Origin: SURF-58 sp041305085
GTDB taxonomy: Archaea; Nanobdellota; Nanobdellia; Woesearchaeales; UBA9642
Assembly (NCBI GenBank): GCA_041305085.1
Contig: JBFYMA010000002.1
Span: forward strand, 1-27,969
Direction of reading: 5' to 3'
Length of the DNA stretch: 27,969 nucleotides
The position numbers were made by a program, and so were the translations under genes. The notes beneath the pieces were generated by a model. It saw nothing but the letters and a program-made list of their open reading frames with translations. It was not told where the DNA came from and did not search any database. Position 1 is the stretch's first letter. Each line of letters opens with the position of its first letter. Below, piece after piece: positions 16,245 to 24,311 of the stretch.

Positions 16245-16478
16245 ATGACTTTAAATATAACAATTCCTGAGGGGACACAGACAAAGTATGAAAAAGCAAG
16301 GATTATAGGCACAAGGGCAACGCAGATAGCTGCAGGAGCCCCTATTCTTGTAAAGCTCTCAGAAAAAGAGCTGGAAGAGCTCAAATTCAGCCCTATGGCG
16401 ATTGCCAAGCTTGAGTACTCAAAAGGGCTTATTCCAATTGACATAAAAAGGATTCTTCCGCACGAATGGAAGTACTGA
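16245..16478 (+). CDS. rpoK: DNA-directed RNA polymerase subunit Rpo6/RpoK
   Basis: This 77-residue protein is the archaeal homologue of eukaryotic RPB6 and bacterial omega. It clamps the largest subunit during polymerase assembly. The core signature TKYEKARIIGTRATQIAAGAPILV (from residue 13) and the ending IAKLEYSKGLIPIDIKRILP are characteristic. AGGTGAGAA precedes the ATG and a TATA-like ACATTTAAAAAAC lies at about 16209-16221, so it has its own promoter. In many archaea rpl37Ae and rpoP follow rrp42; here rpoK takes that place. Confidence 0.93.
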   Translation: MTLNITIPEGTQTKYEKARIIGTRATQIAAGAPILVKLSEKELEELKFSPMAIAKLEYSKGLIPIDIKRILPHEWKY

Positions 16479-16490
16479 CTTTTTTTAGTT
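16479..16490 (+). terminator. T-run after rpoK
   Basis: CTTTTTTTAGTTT directly follows the stop codon, just before the next promoter. Confidence 0.35.
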
Positions 16491-16497
16491 TCTAAAA

Positions 16498-16507
16498 ATT
16501 TATATAC
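16498..16507 (+). promoter_or_regulatory. TATA box of the LOG-family gene
   Basis: ATTTATATAC is centred about 26 bp before ATG 16529, and there is no ribosome site, as for a leaderless mRNA. Confidence 0.6.
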
Positions 16508-16528
16508 TACCTCTTGCAAAACTAATCT

Positions 16529-17197
16529 ATGGAAAGCCTGCACAAGAACAAGCACTATTTTGGCTACCCAAAAAGAACTGGCTCCAGTGTTAAGAAGGAG
16601 ATAGATGCAGGGCTTAGGCTTCTGAATTCTATAAAAAACAGGATAGTTACTGTTTTTGGCTCGCATATTCCTGGCGAGAAAAATAAATATTGTAGGGACT
16701 GCTACAAAACAGCCTACGAGCTGGGCAAAGAAGGGTTTGCAGTAATGACTGGTGGAGGCCCAGGCATAATGAAGGCTGCAAACTTAGGAGCATTTGATGC
16801 AGGCGCTCCTTCTATTGGCATAAAGGCAAAGCTTTTGCAGAAAGAGCAGTCTGTTACTGATGTTCACACCCACGTGCTTGAGCTGGAATATCTTTTTGTA
16901 AGAAAGTTCCTTCTAGCAATAAAGAGCGAAGCATTGATTTTCTATCCCGGAGGGTTTGGAACGCTTGATGAATTGTTTGGCTTTGTTGTTCTGATACAGA
17001 CAAAGATGACTGACAAGGTTCCGATAATATGCGTGAATAAAAAATATTGGAAAGGGCTTTTTGAGTGGTCAAAAAGAGTTCCTCTGAAAAATAGTTTTAT
17101 AAGCAGCAAAGACTTTGACCTGTTCTTTTTTGCAGAAAACAGCGAAGACATACTGAGAATAATAGAAGGTAAGAATAACAGAAGAATAAAAAAATAG
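16529..17197 (+). CDS. LOG family (TIGR00730) Rossmann-fold protein
   Basis: The 222-residue protein carries both LOG motifs: GGGPGIMKAAN (about 75-85) and PGGFGTLDE (about 145-153). It also has the conserved RKFLLAIKSEALIF before the second motif. Members studied elsewhere release the base from nucleoside 5'-monophosphates (phosphoribohydrolase), including cytokinin activation. The older name 'lysine decarboxylase' is a misannotation. What it cleaves in an archaeon is unknown. CRDCYK near residue 55 adds two cysteines not usual in the family. It is monocistronic and converges on the exchanger gene. Confidence 0.88.
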   Translation: MESLHKNKHYFGYPKRTGSSVKKEIDAGLRLLNSIKNRIVTVFGSHIPGEKNKYCRDCYKTAYELGKEGFAVMTGGGPGIMKAANLGAFDAGAPSIGIKAKLLQKEQSVTDVHTHVLELEYLFVRKFLLAIKSEALIFYPGGFGTLDELFGFVVLIQTKMTDKVPIICVNKKYWKGLFEWSKRVPLKNSFISSKDFDLFFFAENSEDILRIIEGKNNRRIKK

Positions 17198-17244
17198 TTG
17201 GAAAACATAAGCAAACCCTAAAAAAAATAAAACATCAGGAAATA

Positions 17245-18210
17245 TTAAATGCTTGCTATCCACACTCCTGCCATAAACAGCACATATATTCCCAGCAATA
17301 CAGCCCCTTCCCACTTTACTATCTGCTTCTGGGTCCTCATGAACAGTATTATCAATGATGTAAGCACGACCATTACAGGAATAGTGAAAAATATGCTGTA
17401 AAAATTTATTCCAATGGGCCTTATCAACGAGGCAACTCCTCCGATTAACAGAACGTTTGTGATATTGCTCCCAAGTATGTTACCAATGAGCAGGTCTTTC
17501 ATTCCTTTTTTTAGCGAGCTGAATGCAACGCTCAATTCTGGAAGGGATGTTCCAAGGGCTATAAGCGTTACTGCTATAATGTTGCTGGGCACTCCCAGAA
17601 ATTCTGCAATTCCTGTCGCAGAAGTCACCACAAGCTTTGCTGAATAGATAAGAAATATCAGCGAAACAGCAGCTATTCCAAGCTCTTTTAGGTGTGCTTT
17701 GTTTATTTTTGTCAGGAAGAATGCCCCTTTTTCTATCTGTTTTTCCTCTTTTTTTGTGAAAGGCTCCAGCTTGAAAATGTAAATAAGATAGAGTGCAAAC
17801 AATATGAGCAGTATGAGCCCCTCTGTCCTGGAAATAATTCCGTCAATGCAGAAAAAAAAGAAAATAAAAGTGACGAATGCAAGAATCAATGAGTCATAGG
17901 TCTGCATCCTCTGGCTTGTTCCCAAAGCCACAAGCACTGCGCCAAGCCCAACGATCAATCCTATATTTGCAATGTTGCTTCCAACAATGTTTCCAATTAC
18001 AAGCTCAGTATTGCCAAGCCCTGCGGCAAAAACACTTGTCAAAAGCTCTGGCAGGGATGTTCCTATTGCAACAACGCTCATTCCTATCACAAAATTAGAG
18101 ACTCCAAAAAGTTTGGCGATCTTTGCAGCGCTTTCCACAAAAAAATCGCTGGATTTTATGAGTACAAAGATGCTCACAATGAACAATATTATGCTCAGGA
18201 TTATTTCCAT
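17245..18210 (-). CDS. Na+/Ca2+ exchanger family (CaCA) antiporter
   Basis: This 321-residue membrane protein has about ten transmembrane helices in two inverted halves. Each half has an alpha repeat: GTSLPELLTSVFAAGLGNTELVIGN (about 50-74) with GSNIANIGLI, and GTSLPELSVAFSSLKKG (about 219-235) with GNILGSNITNVLLI. The Glu in each PEL is the conserved ion ligand. A short charged loop (about 147-175) joins the halves. Length and layout match archaeal exchangers such as NCX_Mj. A TATA box at about 18232-18243 on this strand is centred 27 bp before the ATG. Whether it carries Ca2+ or another cation cannot be read from sequence. Confidence 0.92.
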   Translation of the reverse strand: MEIILSIILFIVSIFVLIKSSDFFVESAAKIAKLFGVSNFVIGMSVVAIGTSLPELLTSVFAAGLGNTELVIGNIVGSNIANIGLIVGLGAVLVALGTSQRMQTYDSLILAFVTFIFFFFCIDGIISRTEGLILLILFALYLIYIFKLEPFTKKEEKQIEKGAFFLTKINKAHLKELGIAAVSLIFLIYSAKLVVTSATGIAEFLGVPSNIIAVTLIALGTSLPELSVAFSSLKKGMKDLLIGNILGSNITNVLLIGGVASLIRPIGINFYSIFFTIPVMVVLTSLIILFMRTQKQIVKWEGAVLLGIYVLFMAGVWIASI

Positions 18211-18361
18211 TGTTATCTATGCAATTAATAATTTTATAAATATTCTGGTTTAGAATCATTTTGAATATTCTTGAATTTTTCAATAACTTTATATATGATT
18301 AAGAAAAAAATATTTCTAAAATAAAAATAAAACAAATAATTTAACATTGTGAGGTGATTTG

Positions 18362-19741
18362 ATGAAGTATGCAAGCATTTTTTTGTTGTGCATATTTTTT
18401 TTGGGAATAATTTTTTCAGGAAGCGCATACGCAAGGGATGATGGAGCATCTGCAGTAAATACAAACAGCATTGATGCTGCCACAAAGGCGGAGCTTGCAA
18501 AGCTTTCAGAAAGCGCATGCATGGAGAGGCTGAAATCCAGCTTTCCAAATGTGCAGGAAGCCAGGCTGAAACTGGAGTGCAGCTCATTGAGGCAGGTTGC
18601 AAAACCTATCGATGCGGCAAAAGATTTCAGAGCTATGGAGCCTGAGCAAAAGCAGAAGATTGCAGAGCTTTCCACAGAGCTGCAGAATAAGCTGAAACTT
18701 ATGAACCGGGAGCAGCTGAAAAAAATTTCACAGATGACTGCTGAGCAGATAAGGGAAAGGCTGCAAAATTATAATGTTGTGAAGATTTATGATTCTGAAA
18801 CAGGCTACAAGGCAAGAAAAGTTGCGCAGGAAAAGATTCAGGCTCTTAAGCAAACTAGAGAGCAGCTTGAAGAAAAATACAAAAACCTTGAGAGCGAGAT
18901 GGCCAGAGAGAGAAACGAGTTCAACAAGTATAAAGAGTTTGAAAAAGGATGTGATGCAAACAGCTCCAACTCAACAGAGTGCGAGCAGTACAGGGAGCGT
19001 GCAAGAGAATACGCAAAAAATGCACTTGAAAAGATGGCTGAAACCGAACTGAACATCCTTGACAGGCTTGCAGCGCAGGCAGAGCAGAATGAAGACCTTA
19101 CAGAACAGGAGCTCCAGGAAATTCTTGACGATATTGATGCAAAAAAGCTGGAGATAAATGATGCGCTTGCAGCTCTTGACAGTGCAGAGACAAAGGATGA
19201 GATAAAAGAGGCAGGGCAGACAATCATTGACCTGTGGAAGGAAATAAGGCAAAGGTTTGTTGTCCATGAGTACAGGCTTGTGAAAGCAAATGTTGGCGGA
19301 ATACTTTTAAGGGCAAAAGTGCTCGACAGAAAGCTGGACAGGCTTCTGGCATATTACAGAGAAAAAGACATGAACACTTCTGAAATACAACCATTGGTTG
19401 ACGACTATTCTGCATTGGTTGAGAGTGCCAGAGAAAAGTTTGCCCAGGCAGATGAAAAGTTTAAAGAGGCATGGAATCTCAACAAACAAGCAAATCCTGA
19501 TGTTGAGCAGATACACACTCTTGCAGAAGAAGGAAGGGCTCTTGTCAAGGATGCTCAGGATGACCTGAAAGAGGCTGCTGACAAGATAAAAGAATTGTTT
19601 CAAAGCCTGAAACAAGACCAGCGGAAAATAGTTCTTGAGGATGAAGAAGATGATTACTACGACATCGAGCCTCCTGCAATGCCTGATGATGACAGCAATG
19701 GTGGCAGCGCAAACCAGCAGGGCAGCGATGCCCAGGAATAG
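18362..19741 (+). CDS. Secreted coiled-coil protein
   Basis: The 459-residue protein has a signal peptide (about 1-24, ending SGSAYA) and an otherwise helical, charged body. The strongest coiled coils run from about 85 to 200, with a second helical block from 225 to 425. The last 30 residues are acidic and Ser/Asn/Gln-rich. Three cysteines near 56-73 and a pair near 197-207 could form disulfides. I do not recognise the family. GAGGTGATTTG before ATG 18362 gives the start; an in-frame TTG one codon earlier is less likely. The stop overlaps the ribosome site of the lipoprotein gene, so the two are coupled. The surface location is inferred. Confidence 0.7.
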   Translation: MKYASIFLLCIFFLGIIFSGSAYARDDGASAVNTNSIDAATKAELAKLSESACMERLKSSFPNVQEARLKLECSSLRQVAKPIDAAKDFRAMEPEQKQKIAELSTELQNKLKLMNREQLKKISQMTAEQIRERLQNYNVVKIYDSETGYKARKVAQEKIQALKQTREQLEEKYKNLESEMARERNEFNKYKEFEKGCDANSSNSTECEQYRERAREYAKNALEKMAETELNILDRLAAQAEQNEDLTEQELQEILDDIDAKKLEINDALAALDSAETKDEIKEAGQTIIDLWKEIRQRFVVHEYRLVKANVGGILLRAKVLDRKLDRLLAYYREKDMNTSEIQPLVDDYSALVESAREKFAQADEKFKEAWNLNKQANPDVEQIHTLAEEGRALVKDAQDDLKEAADKIKELFQSLKQDQRKIVLEDEEDDYYDIEPPAMPDDDSNGGSANQQGSDAQE

Positions 19742-19751
19742 AGGTGAAAAA

Positions 19752-19976
19752 ATGAACTATACATATTTATTCGCAATATTGGCTGTTGGCTTGCTTCTTG
19801 CAGGATGCGCTTCAAAAGTCAGCGACGATACAGGCAAGGATCAGATGATGGATAACACAGAAGGACAAGCACAGGCAACAGATGTGCCATTGCAGGATGC
19901 TGGTAGCGTTGAAGACACCAACGACATTTTGAGCGACGAACTGGATAATTCAGAAGACATGCTTGACGACTGGTAG
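19752..19976 (+). CDS. Small acidic lipoprotein
   Basis: This 74-residue product has a signal peptide and lipobox (LLLAGC, Cys at residue 20). The mature part of about 55 residues is almost purely Asp/Glu/Ser/Thr/Asn/Gln with few hydrophobics, ending DMLDDW. GAGGTG at 19741-19746 overlaps the stop codon of the coiled-coil gene and sets this ATG. The longer frame back to 19635 lies inside the previous gene and is not coding. The pair may form a membrane-tethered complex (inference). No family is known to me. Confidence 0.72.
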   Translation: MNYTYLFAILAVGLLLAGCASKVSDDTGKDQMMDNTEGQAQATDVPLQDAGSVEDTNDILSDELDNSEDMLDDW

Positions 19977-19977
19977 A

Positions 19978-19994
19978 TTTTTTTTTTTTTTTTT
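19978..19994 (+). terminator. T17 terminator after the lipoprotein gene
   Basis: A run of 17 T begins next to the stop codon, and a second T-rich block (to about 20040) follows. It should end the two-gene operon. Confidence 0.6.
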
Positions 19995-20094
19995 CTGCAT
20001 GTTTTTGTTTTCTTTTATATTTTTTTGTTTTGCTTATTGTTTCTCTCTCATGAATTTTGGCTTGATGCTAAATGCTTCACGATAAGTATGCTTT

Positions 20095-20244
20095 CCTATA
20101 AATAATATGAATTCAACTAGGAGAGAATTAGGACGGAATTTACTGCGCACTGCGCAGCTTTGGCCCGCCAGTAGCGGGTGAAAACCTGGCTTTGCCCGGC
20201 AGCACTTGCGCACTCTGCGCGACTATTCTGGCAGAAGTCTGCCA
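20095..20244 (+). ncRNA. Candidate non-coding RNA with four tandem hairpins
   Basis: A TATA-like TCCTATAAATAAT (20095-20106) predicts initiation near 20125-20130. Four perfect short hairpins follow: CTGCGC/GCGCAG (20143-20157), CCCGC/GCGGG (20164-20178), GCGCA/TGCGC (20208-20220) and TGGCAGA/TCTGCCA (20229-20244). The patch is much richer in G+C than its flanks and has no long reading frame. In AT-rich genomes such islands are often structured RNAs. I cannot assign a class: no tRNA, SRP or RNase P landmarks are visible. The remaining parts of the 19977-20366 spacer show only T-rich sequence and the rtcA promoter. Confidence 0.4.
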
Positions 20245-20335
20245 ATAATTTCCATCTTGATAAACACGACAAACTATCTAAAATATAGCCATAAAAAGCG
20301 CCACGAGCATCCTCTTAAACAATCCAGCCCAAAAC

Positions 20336-20345
20336 CTTTATATAC
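20336..20345 (+). promoter_or_regulatory. TATA box of rtcA
   Basis: CTTTATATAC is centred 26 bp before ATG 20367. No ribosome site precedes the ATG. Confidence 0.6.
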
Positions 20346-20366
20346 ATCTTTCTTTAAATACACTGC

Positions 20367-21389
20367 ATGATAAAGATTGACGGCAGCTTTCAGGAGGGTG
20401 GGGGGCAGATTATAAGGACTGCGCTCGCGCTTTCAGCAATAACAGGCAAGCCTTTTACTGCAGAAAAAATCAGGAACAACAGGCCTGTTCCAGGGCTCAA
20501 GGCACAGCACGTTACCTGTGTAAATGCTGTTCAGCAGCTTTGCAATGCTCAGGCTGAAGGGCTTAAAATAGGCAGCGAATCCCTCACATTCAGGCCTGAA
20601 AAGCTTGTCCCAAAAGACATAGACATAGACATAGGCACTGCTGGCTCAATAACGCTTGTTTTGCAGTCTCTTCTCCTGCCTGCAATCTACTCAGGTCAGC
20701 CTGTAAAAATATTCCTCAAGGGAGGTACAGATGTTGCCTGGAGCCAGCCAATAGACTATTTTGCAAACGTTTTCTGCCCCTTGATACAGAATTTTGTAGA
20801 AGTCAGGGTGAGCACAAAGCTCAGGGGCTTTTATCCAAAAGGTGGAGGGATTGCGACAGTAATGGTTGGACCGAAGAAAGATTTTCAGCCATTGGAACTG
20901 ACTTCCCATGACGAAATACTGGGCATCAAAGGAAAAAGCTTTGCATCAGAAAGCCTTCAGGGAATAGATGTTGCAGAAAGGCAGGTAAATTCTGCAAAAA
21001 AATTTCTTGAGCACATAACAAGCGTTGAAATAATTCCTGAATACTCAAAAACCCTTTCGCCTGGCTCTGGGCTGGTGCTCTGGGCAGAATATCCAAGAAC
21101 AATTATAGGAGCAGATTCTTTGGGAAAAAAAGGCAAGCCTGCAGAGTTTGTGGGAGAGGAAGCAGCAAAGAAGCTTTTGGAAGAGATAAACAATGGGGCA
21201 GTTGTCGACAGCCTTTGCGCCGATGCATTGATTCCTTTTTTGGCAGTTGCAGGCGGAAAAATAAAGACTTCCAAAATTACAAAGCATACATTGGCAAACA
21301 TTTATGTTGCAGAAAAATTTCTTGACACAAGATTTGAGATAGATAATGATGAGTGTGTTATTTCAGCGCTCAAACCTTCCCCTTCCTGA
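20367..21389 (+). CDS. rtcA: RNA 3'-terminal phosphate cyclase RtcA
   Basis: The 340-residue enzyme converts RNA 3'-phosphate ends to 2',3'-cyclic phosphate using ATP. The family start IDGSFQEGGGQIIRTALALS (3-22), RPVPGLKAQH, DIGTAGSITLVLQSLLLP and RGFYPKGGG are all present. The His that becomes adenylylated in E. coli RtcA (H309) corresponds to H307 in ITKHTLANIYVAEKFL. Length is standard. It is leaderless and probably monocistronic; its last 20 bp overlap the convergent gene at 21370. No RtcB ligase gene is in the window. Confidence 0.94.
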   Translation: MIKIDGSFQEGGGQIIRTALALSAITGKPFTAEKIRNNRPVPGLKAQHVTCVNAVQQLCNAQAEGLKIGSESLTFRPEKLVPKDIDIDIGTAGSITLVLQSLLLPAIYSGQPVKIFLKGGTDVAWSQPIDYFANVFCPLIQNFVEVRVSTKLRGFYPKGGGIATVMVGPKKDFQPLELTSHDEILGIKGKSFASESLQGIDVAERQVNSAKKFLEHITSVEIIPEYSKTLSPGSGLVLWAEYPRTIIGADSLGKKGKPAEFVGEEAAKKLLEEINNGAVVDSLCADALIPFLAVAGGKIKTSKITKHTLANIYVAEKFLDTRFEIDNDECVISALKPSPS

Positions 21390-22173
21390 TAAGCATCTGC
21401 ATTGTGTCCACAAAATCAGCAGCCTCTTTGAAATACCTGTCGTACATTTCCCCAGTTACTGGCTTTATTTCATTATGGATTATGCTTTTGCTAAGATGGA
21501 AAAAGTGCGCCATTGTCTTTGCATACCTTTCAGGCAAAAGCCCATTTTTTACAAGCTTTTCGTGGAGCATTCCAGCAACGTGCTCAGGAGAAGGAGGAAC
21601 CTCTCCCATCTTCATAAGCGCTGCGTGGGCAGAATCAACAACAGCCCAGTAAAGGTCAAGCGTTGCCTGGTTTATGTGCCACTTTGAGTTGTGAAGGGTT
21701 ACTGGAGCCCTGCTGAAATATGACCAGATGCTTTCAGGCGTAGGCCTGACCCTTCCCTGGTACAGAAGCGCCTGCAATGGGTCAAAAAATCCTGTATCTA
21801 TTATTGAAACGCCATCCCTGAGGATGTTTATGGCAACAGGGTCTCCAGCCCTGCAGTACTCCCAGAAGCTTGTAAACTTCATGCTTGTGACATGGATTTT
21901 TGTGGAAACTTTTGCAATGGTTTTTTCTGTAATTATCCTGTAGGTCTGGACAAGCTCCCGCGTAAGCTGAAGCGTTACATCGTCAACAACCAGAAGAATA
22001 TCTATGTCTCTGGATTTTTCTCTTCTTGCTGCGCTTCCGAACAGCACAACTGCTTTCAGAAAGTTTCCCAGCTCTTTGTTTATCTCCTTTGCAAACTTGT
22101 AAGCAACATCTACATCATCCTGGGTATACCTTTTCAGGTTGACTCTTTTCTTTTTTTTTATCTCAAAATCCAC
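21370..22173 (-). CDS. Nucleotidyltransferase with C-terminal helical (HEPN-like) domain
   Basis: This 267-residue protein has an N-terminal pol-beta-type nucleotidyltransferase domain. LFGSAARREKSRDIDILL contains the Gly-Ser pair (46-47) and the DxD metal site (D56, D58). A central part (about 80-140) covers the rest of the fold. The last 120 residues are helical and resemble HEPN proteins (AVVDSAHAALMKMGEVPPSPEHVAGMLHEKLV). The RNase motif RxxxxxH of toxic HEPN domains is not obvious; only KSIIHNE is seen. The start is GTG 22173, with TTATAAG-like TATA (22199-22207) about 30 bp before. It could be an MNT-HEPN fusion or a stand-alone RNA/protein modifier. Confidence 0.78.
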   Translation of the reverse strand: MDFEIKKKKRVNLKRYTQDDVDVAYKFAKEINKELGNFLKAVVLFGSAARREKSRDIDILLVVDDVTLQLTRELVQTYRIITEKTIAKVSTKIHVTSMKFTSFWEYCRAGDPVAINILRDGVSIIDTGFFDPLQALLYQGRVRPTPESIWSYFSRAPVTLHNSKWHINQATLDLYWAVVDSAHAALMKMGEVPPSPEHVAGMLHEKLVKNGLLPERYAKTMAHFFHLSKSIIHNEIKPVTGEMYDRYFKEAADFVDTMQMLIRKGKV

Positions 22174-22279
22174 TTGTTCCAGCCCCTTTGCCTTTTATCT
22201 TATAAACATACTTTATAATATTTGTTCACTATTTAAAAATGGAAACAGGCAGATTTTCAGATGTTAGTTCTGCGAAAAG

Positions 22280-22291
22280 TTTTTAAATAAC
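22280..22291 (+). promoter_or_regulatory. TATA box of the large coiled-coil gene
   Basis: TTTTTAAATAAC follows a purine-rich BRE-like stretch (GCGAAAAG). Initiation near 22311 would leave about 30 nt of leader carrying GAGGTT (22333-22338) before ATG 22342. Confidence 0.5.
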
Positions 22292-22341
22292 CTAGGCTCT
22301 AACAATTGTACAGGGGGATTATTTAAAAAAGAGGTTAATAA

Positions 22342-24273
22342 ATGGCAGAAGAATCTATTCCTGTTCCACCAGCGCCTGTCGGGGAACTAAAAGAGAAGAA
22401 AAATCGCAAGGGGCTGTTTGGATTCCTGAAAAAAGGCAAGGCAAAGCCTTCCAAAAAAGAGCAGGGTCAGGAAAACACTTCTCATCCAGACATTTCTCAA
22501 GAGCCTGAAACACCAACTGCGCAGGATTATGCAGAGGATGTTCCAGTGAATGTGCCAGTGGATGTATCTAATGATAATTCTGTTGAGAGTTCTAAGCCAG
22601 AGGCTTCACAGGAAAAAGAAGAGCAAAAAGAAGAAGAGGAGATGAACGAGGCGCCAATGGAGCTGGAAGAAGAGCTTGAGCCTCCAAAGCAGGACGGTCC
22701 CGCAGAAGACATAAACATTGATGACCTGCAAAAGCTTGAAAAAGATTTAGAAATTGACGATGATGAATTGAAAAAAGAGTCTGGAGTCCAGCAAAAATCA
22801 GAAAAAGCTAAAAAGAGGCCTGGAGCAAGAAAAGCTTCTTCAAAAAAGCACCAGCAGGAAATAATCCAGGAAGAGACAGTCGTGGAGGAAGACGAGCCAG
22901 AGCAAGAAGAACCAGAAGAGCAGGAAGAAAAAAGCCTTCCTGAGATAAGCCCTCCAAAAAAAACCCCTGCTGTAAAAATACAAAAGGCAAAAGTCAGACC
23001 GAGAAAAAGGGTTGAGAAATACCTTAAAGACCTTGAAAAAGACCACAAGAAGGTTTACGACACAGTCAGCAAGACCATCAAGAAGCCAGAGGAAAAGATT
23101 GACCCTGAACACTTTTTTATTCTGAAGAACGGCAGGCCAATAAAAAACCTTCACGAGCTTGTAAAAGCTCTGAAAACAATTGATGACGACACTTTTAAGC
23201 ACCATGTGAATGAGCACAAAAATGATTTTGCAAACTGGCTCAAGGACATTCTCAAAAAAGAGGAGCTTGCAGATGAAATAAGGAACAAAAAGGCAAAGAA
23301 TGAGCTTTTGAAAATACTTGATGACTATGAGAATAAATATGGAACTGTACTGAAAAAGCACAAGGACGAGATGGTATCCTGGAGAAAGACCCAGGAGGAG
23401 CTTTTGGATAGGGTCAGGAAGGCAAGGGATGAGCTCTATGATTTCCAGGCCCAGCTTGATGCAAAGGAAAAAGAGATAGCCCAGCGCGCAAAGTTGATTT
23501 CCAACTCAAAAGCTTTTGATGTTGAAGGCTTTAAGAAAAAAATGAGAATGCAGTTTGAGCAAAAGCAAAAATTATTGGCAAAGTCTTTTGAGCAGCAGAA
23601 AATCGCATTGCAAAAGGAAAAAGTGGCTTTTGCAGAGAAGAGCAAGGGCTTTGAAAAAAAACTCAAAGATGTTGAGCAGGCCAAAAAATCTTTGGCAAAG
23701 GAGCTGCAAGAGATTGAAAAAAGGAAGAACTCATTTGATTCTTTGAAGAAAAAGCTGGAATCATCGCTTTTGGCATCCCGGGAAAAAGAGGCTGATATCA
23801 GGTCCAAGGCTGCTGAGATTTCGAGAAGGGAAAAAAGCCTTGAAGTAAAGGAAAGGGTTGTTCAGAGAAGGGAGGAAAAGCTGGAAAGTCTTTACTCTGC
23901 AGACAAAGAGCTCAAAAAGTCCCTGGCAGACATGAGGGAAAAGCTAGATCATGAAAAGAGCGCAGTGGAGAGCCAGGGGTTTAAAGAGTATGTCAAGGAA
24001 GAGCTCTCCCAGCTTTACCCTCAGCACATAAACCAGGTGACAAACATTGACGGCGCGCTTGACACAGTCAACTCAAACCACGCAGACCTTCACGAAATGG
24101 TTATCGAGTGCAGAAAGCTGCTGAACAACAACCAGATTGCAGACGCCCAGAAGTTTTACAACGTCATAAAGGACGAGTTCAGGAAACGAAAGATGGGTCT
24201 CAAGGAAAAGCAGGACCTGCACAACAAGATTCTTGAACTGTACGATGATATACACCTTGCACTTATGAGCTAG
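22342..24273 (+). CDS. Large acidic/coiled-coil protein with DUF5752-like domain
   Basis: The 643-residue cytoplasmic protein has four parts. Residues 15-45 contain a basic, amphipathic segment (NRKGLFGFLKKGKAK) that could touch membrane or RNA. Residues 45-220 are Glu/Pro/Gln-rich and disordered. Residues 254-312 resemble the archaeal DUF5752 domain (FFILKNGRPIKNLHELVKAL, then KNDFANWLKDIL). Residues 325-550 are a long coiled coil rich in Lys/Glu/Ala. A helical C-terminal domain (about 555-643) follows, ending ILELYDDIHLALMS. No catalytic motif is visible. It may be a structural or tethering protein, but no function can be assigned. Confidence 0.75.
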   Translation: MAEESIPVPPAPVGELKEKKNRKGLFGFLKKGKAKPSKKEQGQENTSHPDISQEPETPTAQDYAEDVPVNVPVDVSNDNSVESSKPEASQEKEEQKEEEEMNEAPMELEEELEPPKQDGPAEDINIDDLQKLEKDLEIDDDELKKESGVQQKSEKAKKRPGARKASSKKHQQEIIQEETVVEEDEPEQEEPEEQEEKSLPEISPPKKTPAVKIQKAKVRPRKRVEKYLKDLEKDHKKVYDTVSKTIKKPEEKIDPEHFFILKNGRPIKNLHELVKALKTIDDDTFKHHVNEHKNDFANWLKDILKKEELADEIRNKKAKNELLKILDDYENKYGTVLKKHKDEMVSWRKTQEELLDRVRKARDELYDFQAQLDAKEKEIAQRAKLISNSKAFDVEGFKKKMRMQFEQKQKLLAKSFEQQKIALQKEKVAFAEKSKGFEKKLKDVEQAKKSLAKELQEIEKRKNSFDSLKKKLESSLLASREKEADIRSKAAEISRREKSLEVKERVVQRREEKLESLYSADKELKKSLADMREKLDHEKSAVESQGFKEYVKEELSQLYPQHINQVTNIDGALDTVNSNHADLHEMVIECRKLLNNNQIADAQKFYNVIKDEFRKRKMGLKEKQDLHNKILELYDDIHLALMS

Positions 24274-24311
24274 GGTTGGTTTAATTGTTTTAAAAAATTC
24301 TTATTTCTCTT

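Noticed and set aside
19635..19751. 39-codon extension of the lipoprotein
   Set aside because: Lies inside the previous gene in another frame; the ATG at 19752 has a ribosome site and begins a proper signal peptide.
22527..23048. 173-codon Ser-rich frame on the minus strand
   Set aside because: Mirror of the Glu-rich disordered part of the large coiled-coil gene.
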